A DNA stretch of 39,609 nt from an uncultured Prochlorococcus sp. (GTDB taxonomy: Bacteria; Cyanobacteriota; Cyanobacteriia; PCC-6307; Cyanobiaceae). The translations under genes were made by a program, and so were the position numbers. The stretch lies in contig CACMTJ010000011.1 in assembly GCA_902616595.1 (NCBI GenBank), positions 1-39,609 of the forward strand, read 5' to 3'. The first letter of the stretch is position 1. Each line of letters begins with the position of its first letter. The notes beneath the pieces are model-generated. The model was not told the DNA's origin. It saw only the letters and a list, made by a program, of their open reading frames with translations, and did not search any database. Below, in pieces: positions 10,404 through 18,151 of this stretch.

Positions 10404-11222
10404 TTGATTAAGTTCCTTCAAGACGCTGCAGGTAAAGGTGAGCTTGATCCATGGGATATTGATGTAATAAGTGTAATTGATAGTTTTTTAGAGGAATACT
10501 CACATACTTTTAATCAATCTTCAAATAGTCAAATCTCATATCAGAAGGATTTAGCCGAGACCAGCGAAGCATTTTTTGCGGCTTCCGTACTAGTTAATCT
10601 TAAGGCTGAGGTTTTGGAAGCTGATGTTTTCAAAGAAAATTCTTCTGATTTTGAAGATGAATTTGATTTGGATGATCAAGATTGGATTGATAAAGAATTT
10701 GATATTCCGAAATATCCTGAAAAATACCTAAGGAGAAGATCAATTGCACAACCAATTCTTAAACGTACAACAACATTGGGAGAACTTGTAAGTCAGTTAG
10801 AGTCCATAGCAGAAGTTATAGAAACCCAAGATCTTCTGCTCATGAAGAGAAAAAGAAATAAAAAATATTCTGATAGGGCATTAATTTCTCAAGTAAAGTC
10901 ATTAGCGCATCGCGAGAAACTTCCAGAAACTACTAAAGCTTTAGGGAAATTTATTGAAGGATGGGAAAAAGCATTACAATGGACAGATTTTGAATATTTA
11001 GTTAAAAAATGGCAAACAGTTGTAAAACATGATTTAGATAAAGACCGTTTGGGAGTTTTTTGGGCTTTGTTATTTTTATCATCTGAAAACAAAATTGAAA
11101 TAAAACAAATTAATTCCTTATATGGCCCAATTCAAATTAAAAGAATAATACCTGATGGAGGCTTAGCTCAATTACCTATAGAAAATCTTGAGGTAAGTAA
11201 TGCCTCTTCCTCGGCTACTTAG
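10404..11222 (+). CDS. scpA: segregation and condensation protein A
   Basis: The kleisin subunit that bridges SMC heads in the bacterial condensin complex. The N-terminal segment IKFLQDAAGKGELDPWDIDVISVID and the later AAFFAASVLVNLKAE-like stretch match cyanobacterial ScpA. The middle is acidic (Asp/Glu-rich, about residues 75-100), and the C-terminal winged helix holds FWALLFLSSENKIEIKQ, which binds SMC. The TTG at 10404 is the first standard start in frame, but homology seems to begin upstream (in-frame GPRLL at about 10392-10406), so the true start may be non-standard, such as ATT at 10374. See findings. It precedes the nucleotidyltransferase gene by 46 bases. Confidence 0.85.
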   Translation: MIKFLQDAAGKGELDPWDIDVISVIDSFLEEYSHTFNQSSNSQISYQKDLAETSEAFFAASVLVNLKAEVLEADVFKENSSDFEDEFDLDDQDWIDKEFDIPKYPEKYLRRRSIAQPILKRTTTLGELVSQLESIAEVIETQDLLLMKRKRNKKYSDRALISQVKSLAHREKLPETTKALGKFIEGWEKALQWTDFEYLVKKWQTVVKHDLDKDRLGVFWALLFLSSENKIEIKQINSLYGPIQIKRIIPDGGLAQLPIENLEVSNASSSAT

Positions 11223-11268
11223 AAGCTTCATAGTAATAACGTATAATTTTAAAAATGGTTTTGAATTT

Positions 11269-12447
11269 ATGAAGGCAATGATACTTGCGGCAGGTAAAGG
11301 CACACGTGTTCAGCCTATTACGCACGTTATTCCTAAACCGATGATTCCGATCTTGCAAAAACCTGTTATGGAGTTTCTCTTAGAACTTTTAAGAGAACAT
11401 AACTTCAAGGAGATAATGGTAAATGTTTCTCATCTAGCTGAAGAAATTGAAAATTATTTTAGGGATGGGCAAAGATTTGGAGTAGAAATTGCTTATAGCT
11501 TTGAGGGAAGAATTGAAGATGGAGAATTAATAGGTGATGCTTTGGGATCCGCAGGAGGATTAAAAAAAATTCAGGATTTTCAAAATTTCTTTGATGAAAC
11601 TTTTGTTGTTTTATGTGGTGATGCTTTAGTTGATTTAGATTTAACTCAAGCTGTTAAAAAACATAAGCAAAAAGGAGCTATTGCGAGCTTAATAACAAAA
11701 AAGGTAACTAAAGATCAAGTGTCAAGTTACGGTGTCGTGGTTTCTGATGAAAATGGTCGAATAAAGGCTTTTCAGGAAAAGCCAACAGTTGATCAAGCTT
11801 TAAGTGACTCTATCAATACAGGAATTTATCTTTTCGAACCCGAAATTTTTAATTACATACCTTCAGCAGAGAAATTTGATATTGGAGCTGATCTTTTCCC
11901 TAAACTTGTTGAAATGGATTTACCATTCTTTGCTTTACCAATGGATTTTGAATGGGTAGATATTGGAAAAGTTCCTGATTATTGGAGTGCTATAAGAAAT
12001 GTATTGAAAGGTAAGGTAAGGCAAGTGCAAATTCCAGGCAAGGAAATTAAACCAGGAGTTTTTACCGGTTTGAATGTAGCAGCTAATTGGGAAAAGGTTA
12101 ATATTACCGGGCCGGTTTATATAGGAGGCATGACTAGGATCGAGGATGGTGCGACTATTATTGGCCCTTCCATGATTGGACCAAGTTGTTGTATTTGCGA
12201 GGGAGCAACGATAGATAACTCAATTATTTTTGATTATTCTAAAATTGGTAAAGGTGTAAGACTTATGGATAAGTTAGTGTTTGGTAAATATTGTGTGGGT
12301 AAAAATGGAGATCATTTTGATTTGCAAGATGCATCTTTAGATTGGTTAATAGCAGATTCAAGAAGATCTGATTTGACTGAGCCATCACCTCAACAGAAAG
12401 CTATGGCAGAATTATTAGGTACTGATTTGATTAATATTCCAGACTAA
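11269..12447 (+). CDS. nucleotide-sugar pyrophosphorylase (mannose-1-phosphate guanylyltransferase-like)
   Basis: A 392-residue nucleotidyltransferase. The N-terminal NTP-transferase domain has LAAGKGTRVQPIT (6-18) and PKPMIPI (22-28), with the sugar-phosphate-contacting Lys. LCGDALVDLDL follows as the metal-binding Asp segment. The C-terminal third carries hexapeptide left-handed helix repeats (VYIGG, ATIIGP, MIGPSC, EGATIDNSII, SKIGKGV). This layout fits GDP-mannose or glucose-1-phosphate pyrophosphorylases that feed cell-surface polysaccharides; the exact sugar and nucleotide cannot be decided from sequence. I use the ATG at 11269, since the longer frame from 11200 overlaps scpA and precedes the conserved start MKAMILAAG. 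The 3' end overlaps metF by 17 bases, convergently. Confidence 0.85.
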   Translation: MKAMILAAGKGTRVQPITHVIPKPMIPILQKPVMEFLLELLREHNFKEIMVNVSHLAEEIENYFRDGQRFGVEIAYSFEGRIEDGELIGDALGSAGGLKKIQDFQNFFDETFVVLCGDALVDLDLTQAVKKHKQKGAIASLITKKVTKDQVSSYGVVVSDENGRIKAFQEKPTVDQALSDSINTGIYLFEPEIFNYIPSAEKFDIGADLFPKLVEMDLPFFALPMDFEWVDIGKVPDYWSAIRNVLKGKVRQVQIPGKEIKPGVFTGLNVAANWEKVNITGPVYIGGMTRIEDGATIIGPSMIGPSCCICEGATIDNSIIFDYSKIGKGVRLMDKLVFGKYCVGKNGDHFDLQDASLDWLIADSRRSDLTEPSPQQKAMAELLGTDLINIPD

Positions 12448-13321
12448 GATCAGCTTTTTCAATGATCTCCGGAATCAAATGCTCTGCTTTTACGGCCATT
12501 AGATGAACACCATTTGCGATTTGAATAAAATCATGAGCTTGTTCAGCTGCAATGTTAATACCTTCTTGTAATGGATCTTTAGCATCTTTAAGACGATTTA
12601 AGATATTTTCAGGAATGTTTGCGCCTGGGACGTATTTGTTTATAAAGAGAGCGTTTTTGTAAGACTTTAATAGGAATACACCTGCAATTACAGGAATTTC
12701 AAGAGGATTGCTAATTTTTTCACAAAACTCTATCAAATTTTCTTTTTCCATAACCATTTGAGTTTGTATAAATCCAGCCCCAGCCTCTTTTTTCTTTCTC
12801 ATTCTATTTTCTAAACTTCTTTTATTTCTGCAACTTGGATCAGCTGCAGCACCTGCAAAAATAAATGTTTTTTTATCAGAAAGTTCTCCAAGAGTAGGAT
12901 CAATTCCTTTATTAAAAGCCTGAATTTGTTGAAGCAATCTCACTGACTCAAGCTCATGTACGGCCTTGGCATCTTGTTGATCCCCAGCTTTTACTGAATC
13001 ACCGGTAATGCATAAGATGTTTCTAATTCCTAGAGCATTTGCTCCAAGAATGTCTGATTGTAAAGCAATTTTATTACGATCTCTACAAGAAATTTGCATT
13101 ACTGGTTCTACCCCATTTTCCAGTAATAGTTTGGACATTGCCAGGCTGCACATTCTCATTACAGCTCTGCTTCCATCGGTAATGTTAACAGCATGTACCT
13201 TATCTTTCAAAAGTTGTGCTATCTTAAGAGATCTTATGGGGCTTCCACCTCTTGGCGGCATTAACTCTGCTGTTATTACCTTAGATCTTTTTTCTAAAGT
13301 CTGCTGAAGTTTTGATTTCAA
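12431..13321 (-). CDS. metF: 5,10-methylenetetrahydrofolate reductase
   Basis: Reduces 5,10-methylene-THF to 5-methyl-THF, the methyl donor for methionine synthase, using FAD. The 296-residue length is normal for the bacterial single-domain enzyme. The N-terminal TAELMPPRGG holds the conserved catalytic Glu (E19). NITDGSRAVMRM, MQISCRDRNKIALQSDILGA and NILCITGD line the FAD and folate sites in the TIM barrel. The later GAGFIQTQ and PVIAGVF segments also match. It diverges from the PedR-like gene across 77 bases that hold an inverted repeat. No C-terminal regulatory domain is present, as expected outside eukaryotes. Confidence 0.94.
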   Translation of the reverse strand: MKSKLQQTLEKRSKVITAELMPPRGGSPIRSLKIAQLLKDKVHAVNITDGSRAVMRMCSLAMSKLLLENGVEPVMQISCRDRNKIALQSDILGANALGIRNILCITGDSVKAGDQQDAKAVHELESVRLLQQIQAFNKGIDPTLGELSDKKTFIFAGAAADPSCRNKRSLENRMRKKKEAGAGFIQTQMVMEKENLIEFCEKISNPLEIPVIAGVFLLKSYKNALFINKYVPGANIPENILNRLKDAKDPLQEGINIAAEQAHDFIQIANGVHLMAVKAEHLIPEIIEKADLSLEY

Positions 13322-13336
13322 TTGCTTTTGTTTCCT

Positions 13337-13351
13337 ACTTGGTTAACAAGT
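13337..13351. promoter_or_regulatory. inverted repeat in the metF-pedR divergent spacer
   Basis: ACTTG-GTTAA-CAAGT (13337-13351) is a near-perfect 15-base palindrome with 6 of 7 pairs matching. It lies 16 bases before the metF start and 48 bases before the pedR-like start. It is operator-like in size and place, and the neighbouring LuxR-type protein is an obvious candidate to bind it. There is no direct evidence. Confidence 0.35.
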
Positions 13352-13384
13352 GTACTGAGATTGCTAAACTTAATTAATATAAAA

Positions 13385-13390
13385 AAGGAA
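13385..13390 (+). promoter_or_regulatory. ribosome binding site of the pedR-like gene
   Basis: AAGGAA ends 8 bases before the ATG at 13399. It is one of the few good Shine-Dalgarno sequences in this window and supports that start over the ATG two codons later. Confidence 0.6.
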
Positions 13391-13398
13391 CTGTTTAA

Positions 13399-13677
13399 AT
13401 GCAAATGGTTGAAGAAGAAGTAAACAACATTGATATGATGGGTCTCTCAGCAAGGGAGATGGAAATCATTGATCTCGTGGCTGATGGGCTTACAAATCAA
13501 GAAATTGCGGTAAAACTAACTATTAGTAAAAGAACTGTTGATAATCATGTAAGTAATATGTTTACAAAAACTGGTTCTAAAAACAGAGTAGCACTTCTGA
13601 ATTGGGCAATGGATAATGGCAAAATTTGTAGAGATGGATTTAATTGTTGTACACTCCCAGACTCTGATCAAGATTAG
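13399..13677 (+). CDS. pedR: LuxR-type single-domain regulator, PedR-like
   Basis: A 92-residue protein that is essentially one LuxR/NarL DNA-binding domain (about 14-75) with no receiver domain. The helix-turn-helix holds LTNQEIAVKLTISKRTVDNH (31-50). The short tail has three Cys residues (C77, C83, C84). This plan matches PedR (Ssl0564 in Synechocystis), which I know to be a redox regulator controlled by thioredoxin through a conserved C-terminal Cys and tied to photosynthetic electron flow. Assignment is by architecture and motif, so it is likely but not certain. It has a good ribosome binding site, and its 3' end overlaps the small gene on the other strand by 38 bases. Confidence 0.78.
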   Translation: MQMVEEEVNNIDMMGLSAREMEIIDLVADGLTNQEIAVKLTISKRTVDNHVSNMFTKTGSKNRVALLNWAMDNGKICRDGFNCCTLPDSDQD

Positions 13678-13828
13678 TATTACCCTTTACTTTTTTTATA
13701 TCATTAGCCAAATCTATTAGACAATAATTGGTAGAACCTAATTCGAATAGTTCAGCATATGCAATACATGCATCCTTGTCTGAATCGACGAATCTCAACA
13801 TTCCTTTTTTGTCGTAAAGACCATACAT
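13640..13828 (-). CDS. small conserved hypothetical protein
   Basis: A 62-residue frame starting MYGLYDKKGMLRFVDSDKDAC. I recognise no characterised family. The composition looks coding: an even mix of charged and hydrophobic residues, and a start resembling short picocyanobacterial proteins of the type 'MYGLYD..G.LRF..SD..AC..YAELF'. No signal peptide, membrane span or metal-binding pattern is seen, and its two Cys residues are isolated. It overlaps the last 38 bases of the pedR-like gene tail to tail, so the two transcripts must be antisense to each other at their 3' ends. Being short and overlapping, it could be spurious, but the protein-like sequence and the lack of any other gene at 13678-13892 favour a real gene. 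Confidence 0.65.
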   Translation of the reverse strand: MYGLYDKKGMLRFVDSDKDACIAYAELFELGSTNYCLIDLANDIKKVKGNTNLDQSLGVYNN

Positions 13829-13892
13829 CTGAAGAAATTAAAATATTTTGATTAAATATAAAGAAAATATAAAGGATGCGTGGCACCTTTGA

Positions 13893-14390
13893 CTAGTTAG
13901 TTTTGAAAGTTGTTAAATAGTCTTCTTTCCACTCTGAAAAAGGATTGTTAGCGAGACTGAAATTGGAGTAATGGGTCTGCCCAGTAATTTCTTTAGAGAT
14001 GAAAGAGGGAAGAAATAAATCCTCTTCTTCATTAGAAAGTTCAATTTCTGCAATTTCAAGTGGATAATTATTTTCTTTAAAGCAATCTATAATCCAAGAT
14101 TTTTTTTCAATTTCTAAAAAAAATCTATCTTTTTTAATTGTATTGGAGAGATTTGACATTATGGTTTCAGCATCCCTTCGTGGAATGGAGTATTCAAATT
14201 CAAAGTTGGTAAAGCCCTTGATATGTTTTTTAAGTGCAATTTTAGAGTTTTTGCCTATAAGTCTTACCCTAATTATCCAACCGTCTAAACTTTTGGATAA
14301 ATATCCTTGTTCAATAGAAATTTTTTTATTTATGAATTCTTTCCAATTATCATTTTTTATGAGAAATCTTCTTTCTATTTCTAAGGCCAT
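13893..14390 (-). CDS. CYTH-domain protein (triphosphate tunnel metalloenzyme)
   Basis: A 165-residue member of the CYTH superfamily, which binds triphosphates and metal in a beta tunnel. The signature ExExK appears as EIERR (4-8), with Arg in the last place. Other family positions include RVRL (about 41-44), the ALKKH basic strand and IEKKSW. Family members include tripolyphosphatases, thiamine triphosphatases and adenylate cyclases; bacterial short forms often hydrolyse tripolyphosphate. Substrate here is unknown. Its start directly abuts the stop of nadK, so the two are surely co-transcribed and perhaps share a phosphate or nucleotide theme. Confidence 0.82.
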   Translation of the reverse strand: MALEIERRFLIKNDNWKEFINKKISIEQGYLSKSLDGWIIRVRLIGKNSKIALKKHIKGFTNFEFEYSIPRRDAETIMSNLSNTIKKDRFFLEIEKKSWIIDCFKENNYPLEIAEIELSNEEEDLFLPSFISKEITGQTHYSNFSLANNPFSEWKEDYLTTFKTN

Positions 14391-15302
14391 TTAATTTTTG
14401 AAATTTTTTTGAGATAAATCACCTTTCCAATCAAGTTTTTTTATTAGAGTATTATAGTAACTTGTGCTTTTTTTAAACTTTATAATTTTGCAGGGTGATT
14501 GCCCTTTTTTGATCTCACAATAATAATTTTCCTTAATGGTCATACATTTTGAACCGTCTTTCCATAATTTAATTTCTCCTTTACTTTTATTTATAGGTTT
14601 AATGATCACCTTACTGGTATTAGGTATAACTATTGGTCTACTAGCTAAACTCATCGGGCATATAGGGTTAATTATCATTGCATCAATACTCGGGTGCACT
14701 ATAGGCCCCCCTGCGGCCATTGAGTAGGCTGTTGAACCAGTAGATGTAGATATGATTAATCCATCACCTTTGTATTCATTAACCTTCTCATTATCTATTT
14801 CAATTTGTATTTGGTTGGTTGGAGAAATGTCTTCCTCAACAGATTTAAAATAAAAATCATTTAAGGCATCATAGCTTTTTATAATCTTTTTCTCAGAACT
14901 TGTCTCACTAATACATACATTACAATTTAATCTATTACGAAAGTCAATTTTATATTCTTGGTTTTCAAGGATTTGAATAAAAGATTTGTCAAACAAAAAA
15001 TCTTTTTCTTGCGTAAGGAAACCTAGATTACCACCAATATTAAAGCTCAACAAAGGAATATCATAATCAGATAAAGCATTTGCACATTTTAGGAAAGTTC
15101 CATCCCCACCAAGAACTATGCCAATATTTGGTTGTAGTTCTAGATTACAAAAATATTGTTCAATTTCATCTTTATTAAAATCACTTTCAATTCTGTTTGA
15201 TTTTATATTTTTTGCTTTAAGGACTTCCTCACAGAATTTTGAAGCCTCTAAAGCTATAGAACTATCTGAACGATATATAATGAGCACTAATGAAAGTTTC
15301 AT
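14391..15302 (-). CDS. nadK: NAD kinase
   Basis: Phosphorylates NAD to NADP. The 303-residue length is typical for the cyanobacterial enzyme. The GGDGT motif (65-69) binds the phosphoryl donor, and [30 protein letters not shown] forms the NAD-binding core with the second conserved Asp. It sits 9 bases after ndhE and abuts the CYTH gene, so it is read from the ndhA-I-G-E transcript. The link makes sense, because NADP level sets the acceptor pool of photosynthetic electron transport in which NDH-1 acts. Picocyanobacteria often carry a second NAD kinase elsewhere; that cannot be checked here. Confidence 0.94.
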   Translation of the reverse strand: MKLSLVLIIYRSDSSIALEASKFCEEVLKAKNIKSNRIESDFNKDEIEQYFCNLELQPNIGIVLGGDGTFLKCANALSDYDIPLLSFNIGGNLGFLTQEKDFLFDKSFIQILENQEYKIDFRNRLNCNVCISETSSEKKIIKSYDALNDFYFKSVEEDISPTNQIQIEIDNEKVNEYKGDGLIISTSTGSTAYSMAAGGPIVHPSIDAMIINPICPMSLASRPIVIPNTSKVIIKPINKSKGEIKLWKDGSKCMTIKENYYCEIKKGQSPCKIIKFKKSTSYYNTLIKKLDWKGDLSQKNFKN

Positions 15303-15311
15303 TTAATGCTT

Positions 15312-15635
15312 TTACCATTTTAATAAATTAAAACTTTCCATATCTACAGTCACCCTATTCCTATAAAGAGATAACAATATAGCTAATCCAACGGCTGCTT
15401 CTGCGGCAGCAACAGTAATCACAAAAATTGTAAAAACTTGTCCTTGAATTAAATTATTATCAATGTAGGAAGAAAACGCCATCAAGTTTATATTTACCGC
15501 ATTGAGCATTAATTCAATGCTCATAAGAACTCTGACTGCATTTCTGCTATTTAATAATCCCCAAATACCAATGCAAAATAGTGCTGAAGAAACTATTAAA
15601 AAAGCTTGAAGAGGAATAGATTCAAAATTCATCAT
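15312..15635 (-). CDS. ndhE: NAD(P)H-quinone oxidoreductase subunit 4L
   Basis: A small, three-span membrane subunit of NDH-1 (NuoK/ND4L homologue) that helps form the proton path next to the quinone site. The 107-residue length is normal. The middle helix holds [13 protein letters not shown] with the essential buried Glu, and the third holds [16 protein letters not shown] with the second conserved Glu. It is the fourth gene of the ndhA-I-G-E order seen in cyanobacteria and plastids. The start is given as MMNFES; the second Met is an equally good start. Confidence 0.95.
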   Translation of the reverse strand: MMNFESIPLQAFLIVSSALFCIGIWGLLNSRNAVRVLMSIELMLNAVNINLMAFSSYIDNNLIQGQVFTIFVITVAAAEAAVGLAILLSLYRNRVTVDMESFNLLKW

Positions 15636-15650
15636 AAAAAAAGTGAAAAG

Positions 15651-16250
15651 TTAATTTTTATTTGTAAGTAATGGTTCTGATGATTTTTCAATTAACTCTT
15701 GATCAACAGGTAATCCAGTTGAAATATCCTTGCTCATTACATCTCTTCTAGCTAAAACAATAGCCCCAATCATTGCCATTAAAAGTAAGACTGAAGCTAC
15801 TTCAAATGGGAGTAAATAATCACTAAAAAGATGTTCACCAATCCTAATAGTTGATTCTTCTCCAATAGAGTTTTTAGGACTTGATAGGCTCCATACATTG
15901 GTCACGTCAACTCTTATTAAGAGGCTTAGAAGGGTTAAACATATCGATGTTGATATAACTCTTCTCGATTTAATGTCATTGATAGGCTTTAAATCTTCTT
16001 TTTTGTTGACTAGCATTATTGCAAAAATTATTAATACATTCACTGCACCCACATAAACTAAAACTTGTGCTGCAGCAACAAAACTTGCATTTAAAAGAAG
16101 ATACAATCCTGCAACACTCATGAAAACTCCACCAAGCAGAAAGGCCGAATAAACAATACTTTCGAGCAACACAACACCAAGTGCTCCAATAATGACAACT
16201 AAAGATAAAACTGTAAAACAAATAAGTTGTGTTGTTATGGCAATGGACAT
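15651..16250 (-). CDS. ndhG: NAD(P)H-quinone oxidoreductase chain 6
   Basis: A five-span membrane subunit of NDH-1 (NuoJ/ND6 homologue), 199 residues. The conserved third helix carries AAAQVLVYVGAVNVLIIFAIML, whose Tyr and Gly residues allow the pi-bulge linked to coupling in complex I. The C-terminal helix EVASVLLLMAMIGAIVLARRD is typical, followed by a hydrophilic tail. It lies between ndhI (12 bases before) and ndhE (15 bases after) on one strand. Confidence 0.95.
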   Translation of the reverse strand: MSIAITTQLICFTVLSLVVIIGALGVVLLESIVYSAFLLGGVFMSVAGLYLLLNASFVAAAQVLVYVGAVNVLIIFAIMLVNKKEDLKPINDIKSRRVISTSICLTLLSLLIRVDVTNVWSLSSPKNSIGEESTIRIGEHLFSDYLLPFEVASVLLLMAMIGAIVLARRDVMSKDISTGLPVDQELIEKSSEPLLTNKN

Positions 16251-16262
16251 GAATTATTAAAA

Positions 16263-16889
16263 TTAATTAGTTGGATTAGAAACTTTATCACTATTTTCAT
16301 TGGATTCAGGCTTCATCCAATCATAAACTTCTTCAGGTAATTTACCAACTCTTGCATCTGAAGCTGGGATTTCATGAGGGTCCATGACACCCTTAGGAAG
16401 ATAGGCAAGTTCTCTTAGAGGTTTAACTGAAGGATCTGTTGTGACGTTTGTGGGTAGTCTACCAAGTGCGACATTATCGAAATTTAAATTGTGTCTGTCA
16501 AAAGTAGCTAATTCATATTCTTCGGTCATCGATAGACAATTAGTTGGGCAATATTCAACACAATTTCCGCAAAAAATACAAACTCCAAAATCTATTGAAT
16601 AATTTCTAAGTTCCTTTTTTTTGGTTTCTTTATTCATTACCCAATCAACTACTGGGAGATTTATGGGGCAAACTCTTACGCAAACTTCACAAGCAATACA
16701 TTTATCAAATTCATAATGTATCCTTCCTCTGTATCTTTCAGAAGGTATTAATTTTTCATATGGATATTGAACAGTAACAGGTCTTCTTCGAAGATGATCA
16801 AAAGTTACTGATATACCATTGTATAAATATTTGCCAGCATTAAATGCTTCTTTGATATAGCTATTTATTTGTTGAAGGAAATTGTTCAT
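16263..16889 (-). CDS. ndhI: NAD(P)H-quinone oxidoreductase subunit I, 2x[4Fe-4S]
   Basis: The iron-sulfur subunit (NuoI homologue) that carries electrons from ferredoxin toward plastoquinone. Two CxxCxxCxxxCP motifs are intact: C64, C67, C70, C74 and C104, C107, C110, C114, which bind two [4Fe-4S] clusters (N6a and N6b). The 208-residue length is usual for cyanobacteria. The C-terminal tail, rich in charged and polar residues, is the variable part of the family. It sits 68 bases after ndhA, with a long hairpin in between (16917-16969). Confidence 0.96.
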   Translation of the reverse strand: MNNFLQQINSYIKEAFNAGKYLYNGISVTFDHLRRRPVTVQYPYEKLIPSERYRGRIHYEFDKCIACEVCVRVCPINLPVVDWVMNKETKKKELRNYSIDFGVCIFCGNCVEYCPTNCLSMTEEYELATFDRHNLNFDNVALGRLPTNVTTDPSVKPLRELAYLPKGVMDPHEIPASDARVGKLPEEVYDWMKPESNENSDKVSNPTN

Positions 16890-16916
16890 TTCGAAAAATT
16901 TACTTAGTTATTTTAT

Positions 16917-16969
16917 TTTAGTGGATTAATTAGTAATTTAAGTATTTCTACTTAAAATTAACCACCAAA
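16917..16969 (-). promoter_or_regulatory. long hairpin across the ndhA stop codon, before ndhI
   Basis: On the minus strand, UUUAAGUA-GAAA-UACUUAAA forms a perfect 8-bp stem with a GAAA (GNRA) tetraloop (16937-16956 on plus). Outer arms continue with ATTAA/TTAAT (57-61 with 26-30), CCAC/GTGG (62-65 with 21-24) and AAA/TTT, skipping short bulges on one side. In all about 20 pairs. The ndhA stop codon (16958-16960) lies inside the arm. No U-tract follows, so an intrinsic terminator is unlikely; an mRNA processing, stability or coupling element is more likely. Confidence 0.5.
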
Positions 16970-18076
16970 GAATTGCGGAAAAGCAAGTTTTAATCCTGCT
17001 GTTATCAAAAGATTAGCAAGAGAAATTGGCAGAAGAAACTTCCATCCCAGATCTAAGAGTTGATCTATTCTTACTCTAGGCGTTGTCCAACGTAATAATA
17101 TTGCGATAAAAACTAAAAGATATGCTTTCAATACAGTCATTACAATTCCTATTGATGCAGTGAAAACCTGAATAAAGGGTGCATTAATAGGTAAATTAAG
17201 AAACTTAGCTATTAATTCAACTGGAATAGGAAAACCCCATCCTCCCAAATAAAGTATTGATACTAATAAAGCGGAAAGAATTAAATTAATGTAACTACCC
17301 AGATAGAACAATGCGAATTTCATCCCAGCATATTCGGTTTGATATCCTGCAACTAATTCTTCTTCAGCTTCGGGTAAGTCAAATGGAAGTCTCTCACATT
17401 CTGCAAGAGCACAAATCCAAAAGACTATAAAGCCAACTGGTTGTCTCCATATATTCCAACTTAGGATTCCCGCATTACTTTGTTGGTTAACAATGTCTAT
17501 CGTGCTTAGAGAATTTGTCATTAGCACGATAGCCAGTACAGATAAAGCTAAAGGTATTTCGTAACTTATTGATTGAGCTGCTGCTCTTAATCCTCCTAGC
17601 AATGAATATTTATTGTTTGATGCATATCCGCTCATAAGAAGCCCAATTGGCTGGATACTGCTTAAAGCGATCCACAGGAAGATTCCAATACCAACGTTAC
17701 TTATTAGAAGATTTTGTCCAAAAGGAACAATTAGCCAGGAGAGAATTACCGGCACAAGAACTAGTATAGGTCCTGCTGTAAAAAGAATTCCATCTGCTTT
17801 AGCAGGAATAATATCCTCTTTGACAAGTAGCTTAAGACCATCTGCAATTGGTTGAAGTACGCCAAGCGCTCCTGCATATTCTGGACCTATTCTTTGTTGT
17901 GCAGCAGCAGATATTTTTCTTTCAAGCCAAACCGTTACTAAAACACCAACAACTGCCGCTACTAAAACTAATAGCATGGGTAGGGGAAGCCAAATTATAT
18001 GAGCAATTTCGCTAGAGAGGCCAAAACCTTTTAAGAATTCATTAAAACTATATTCGAGATCTAATCCGTATTCCAA
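16958..18076 (-). CDS. ndhA: NAD(P)H-quinone oxidoreductase subunit 1
   Basis: The quinone-site membrane subunit of NDH-1 (NuoH/ND1 homologue), with eight predicted helices in 372 residues. The conserved cytoplasmic loops are present: [21 protein letters not shown] after helix one, [13 protein letters not shown], and [22 protein letters not shown], the acidic loop that closes the quinone chamber. The C-terminal [13 protein letters not shown] is also conserved. It heads the ndhA-I-G-E group and follows gltA by 75 bases on the same strand. It may have its own promoter in that gap, but none is clear. The coding end is part of a long hairpin. Confidence 0.96.
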   Translation of the reverse strand: MEYGLDLEYSFNEFLKGFGLSSEIAHIIWLPLPMLLVLVAAVVGVLVTVWLERKISAAAQQRIGPEYAGALGVLQPIADGLKLLVKEDIIPAKADGILFTAGPILVLVPVILSWLIVPFGQNLLISNVGIGIFLWIALSSIQPIGLLMSGYASNNKYSLLGGLRAAAQSISYEIPLALSVLAIVLMTNSLSTIDIVNQQSNAGILSWNIWRQPVGFIVFWICALAECERLPFDLPEAEEELVAGYQTEYAGMKFALFYLGSYINLILSALLVSILYLGGWGFPIPVELIAKFLNLPINAPFIQVFTASIGIVMTVLKAYLLVFIAILLRWTTPRVRIDQLLDLGWKFLLPISLANLLITAGLKLAFPQFFGG

Positions 18077-18151
18077 AATTTTTTTGTTATTTACTTAATA
18101 GATTAACTCTTCAAATACAATATGTGTGTTTTTTATGAAAAGCTGCAAATA

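Noticed and set aside
10277..10404. possible tRNA or small RNA gene in the ndhD-scpA gap
   Set aside because: The hairpin has no cloverleaf, no T-arm GTTC box and no CCA-type end. It is best seen as a terminator or mRNA structure.
15976..16221. 81-residue Cys/Phe/Ser-rich frame inside ndhG
   Set aside because: Same-strand shadow frame of ndhG. The many Cys residues come from reading ndhG codons out of frame.
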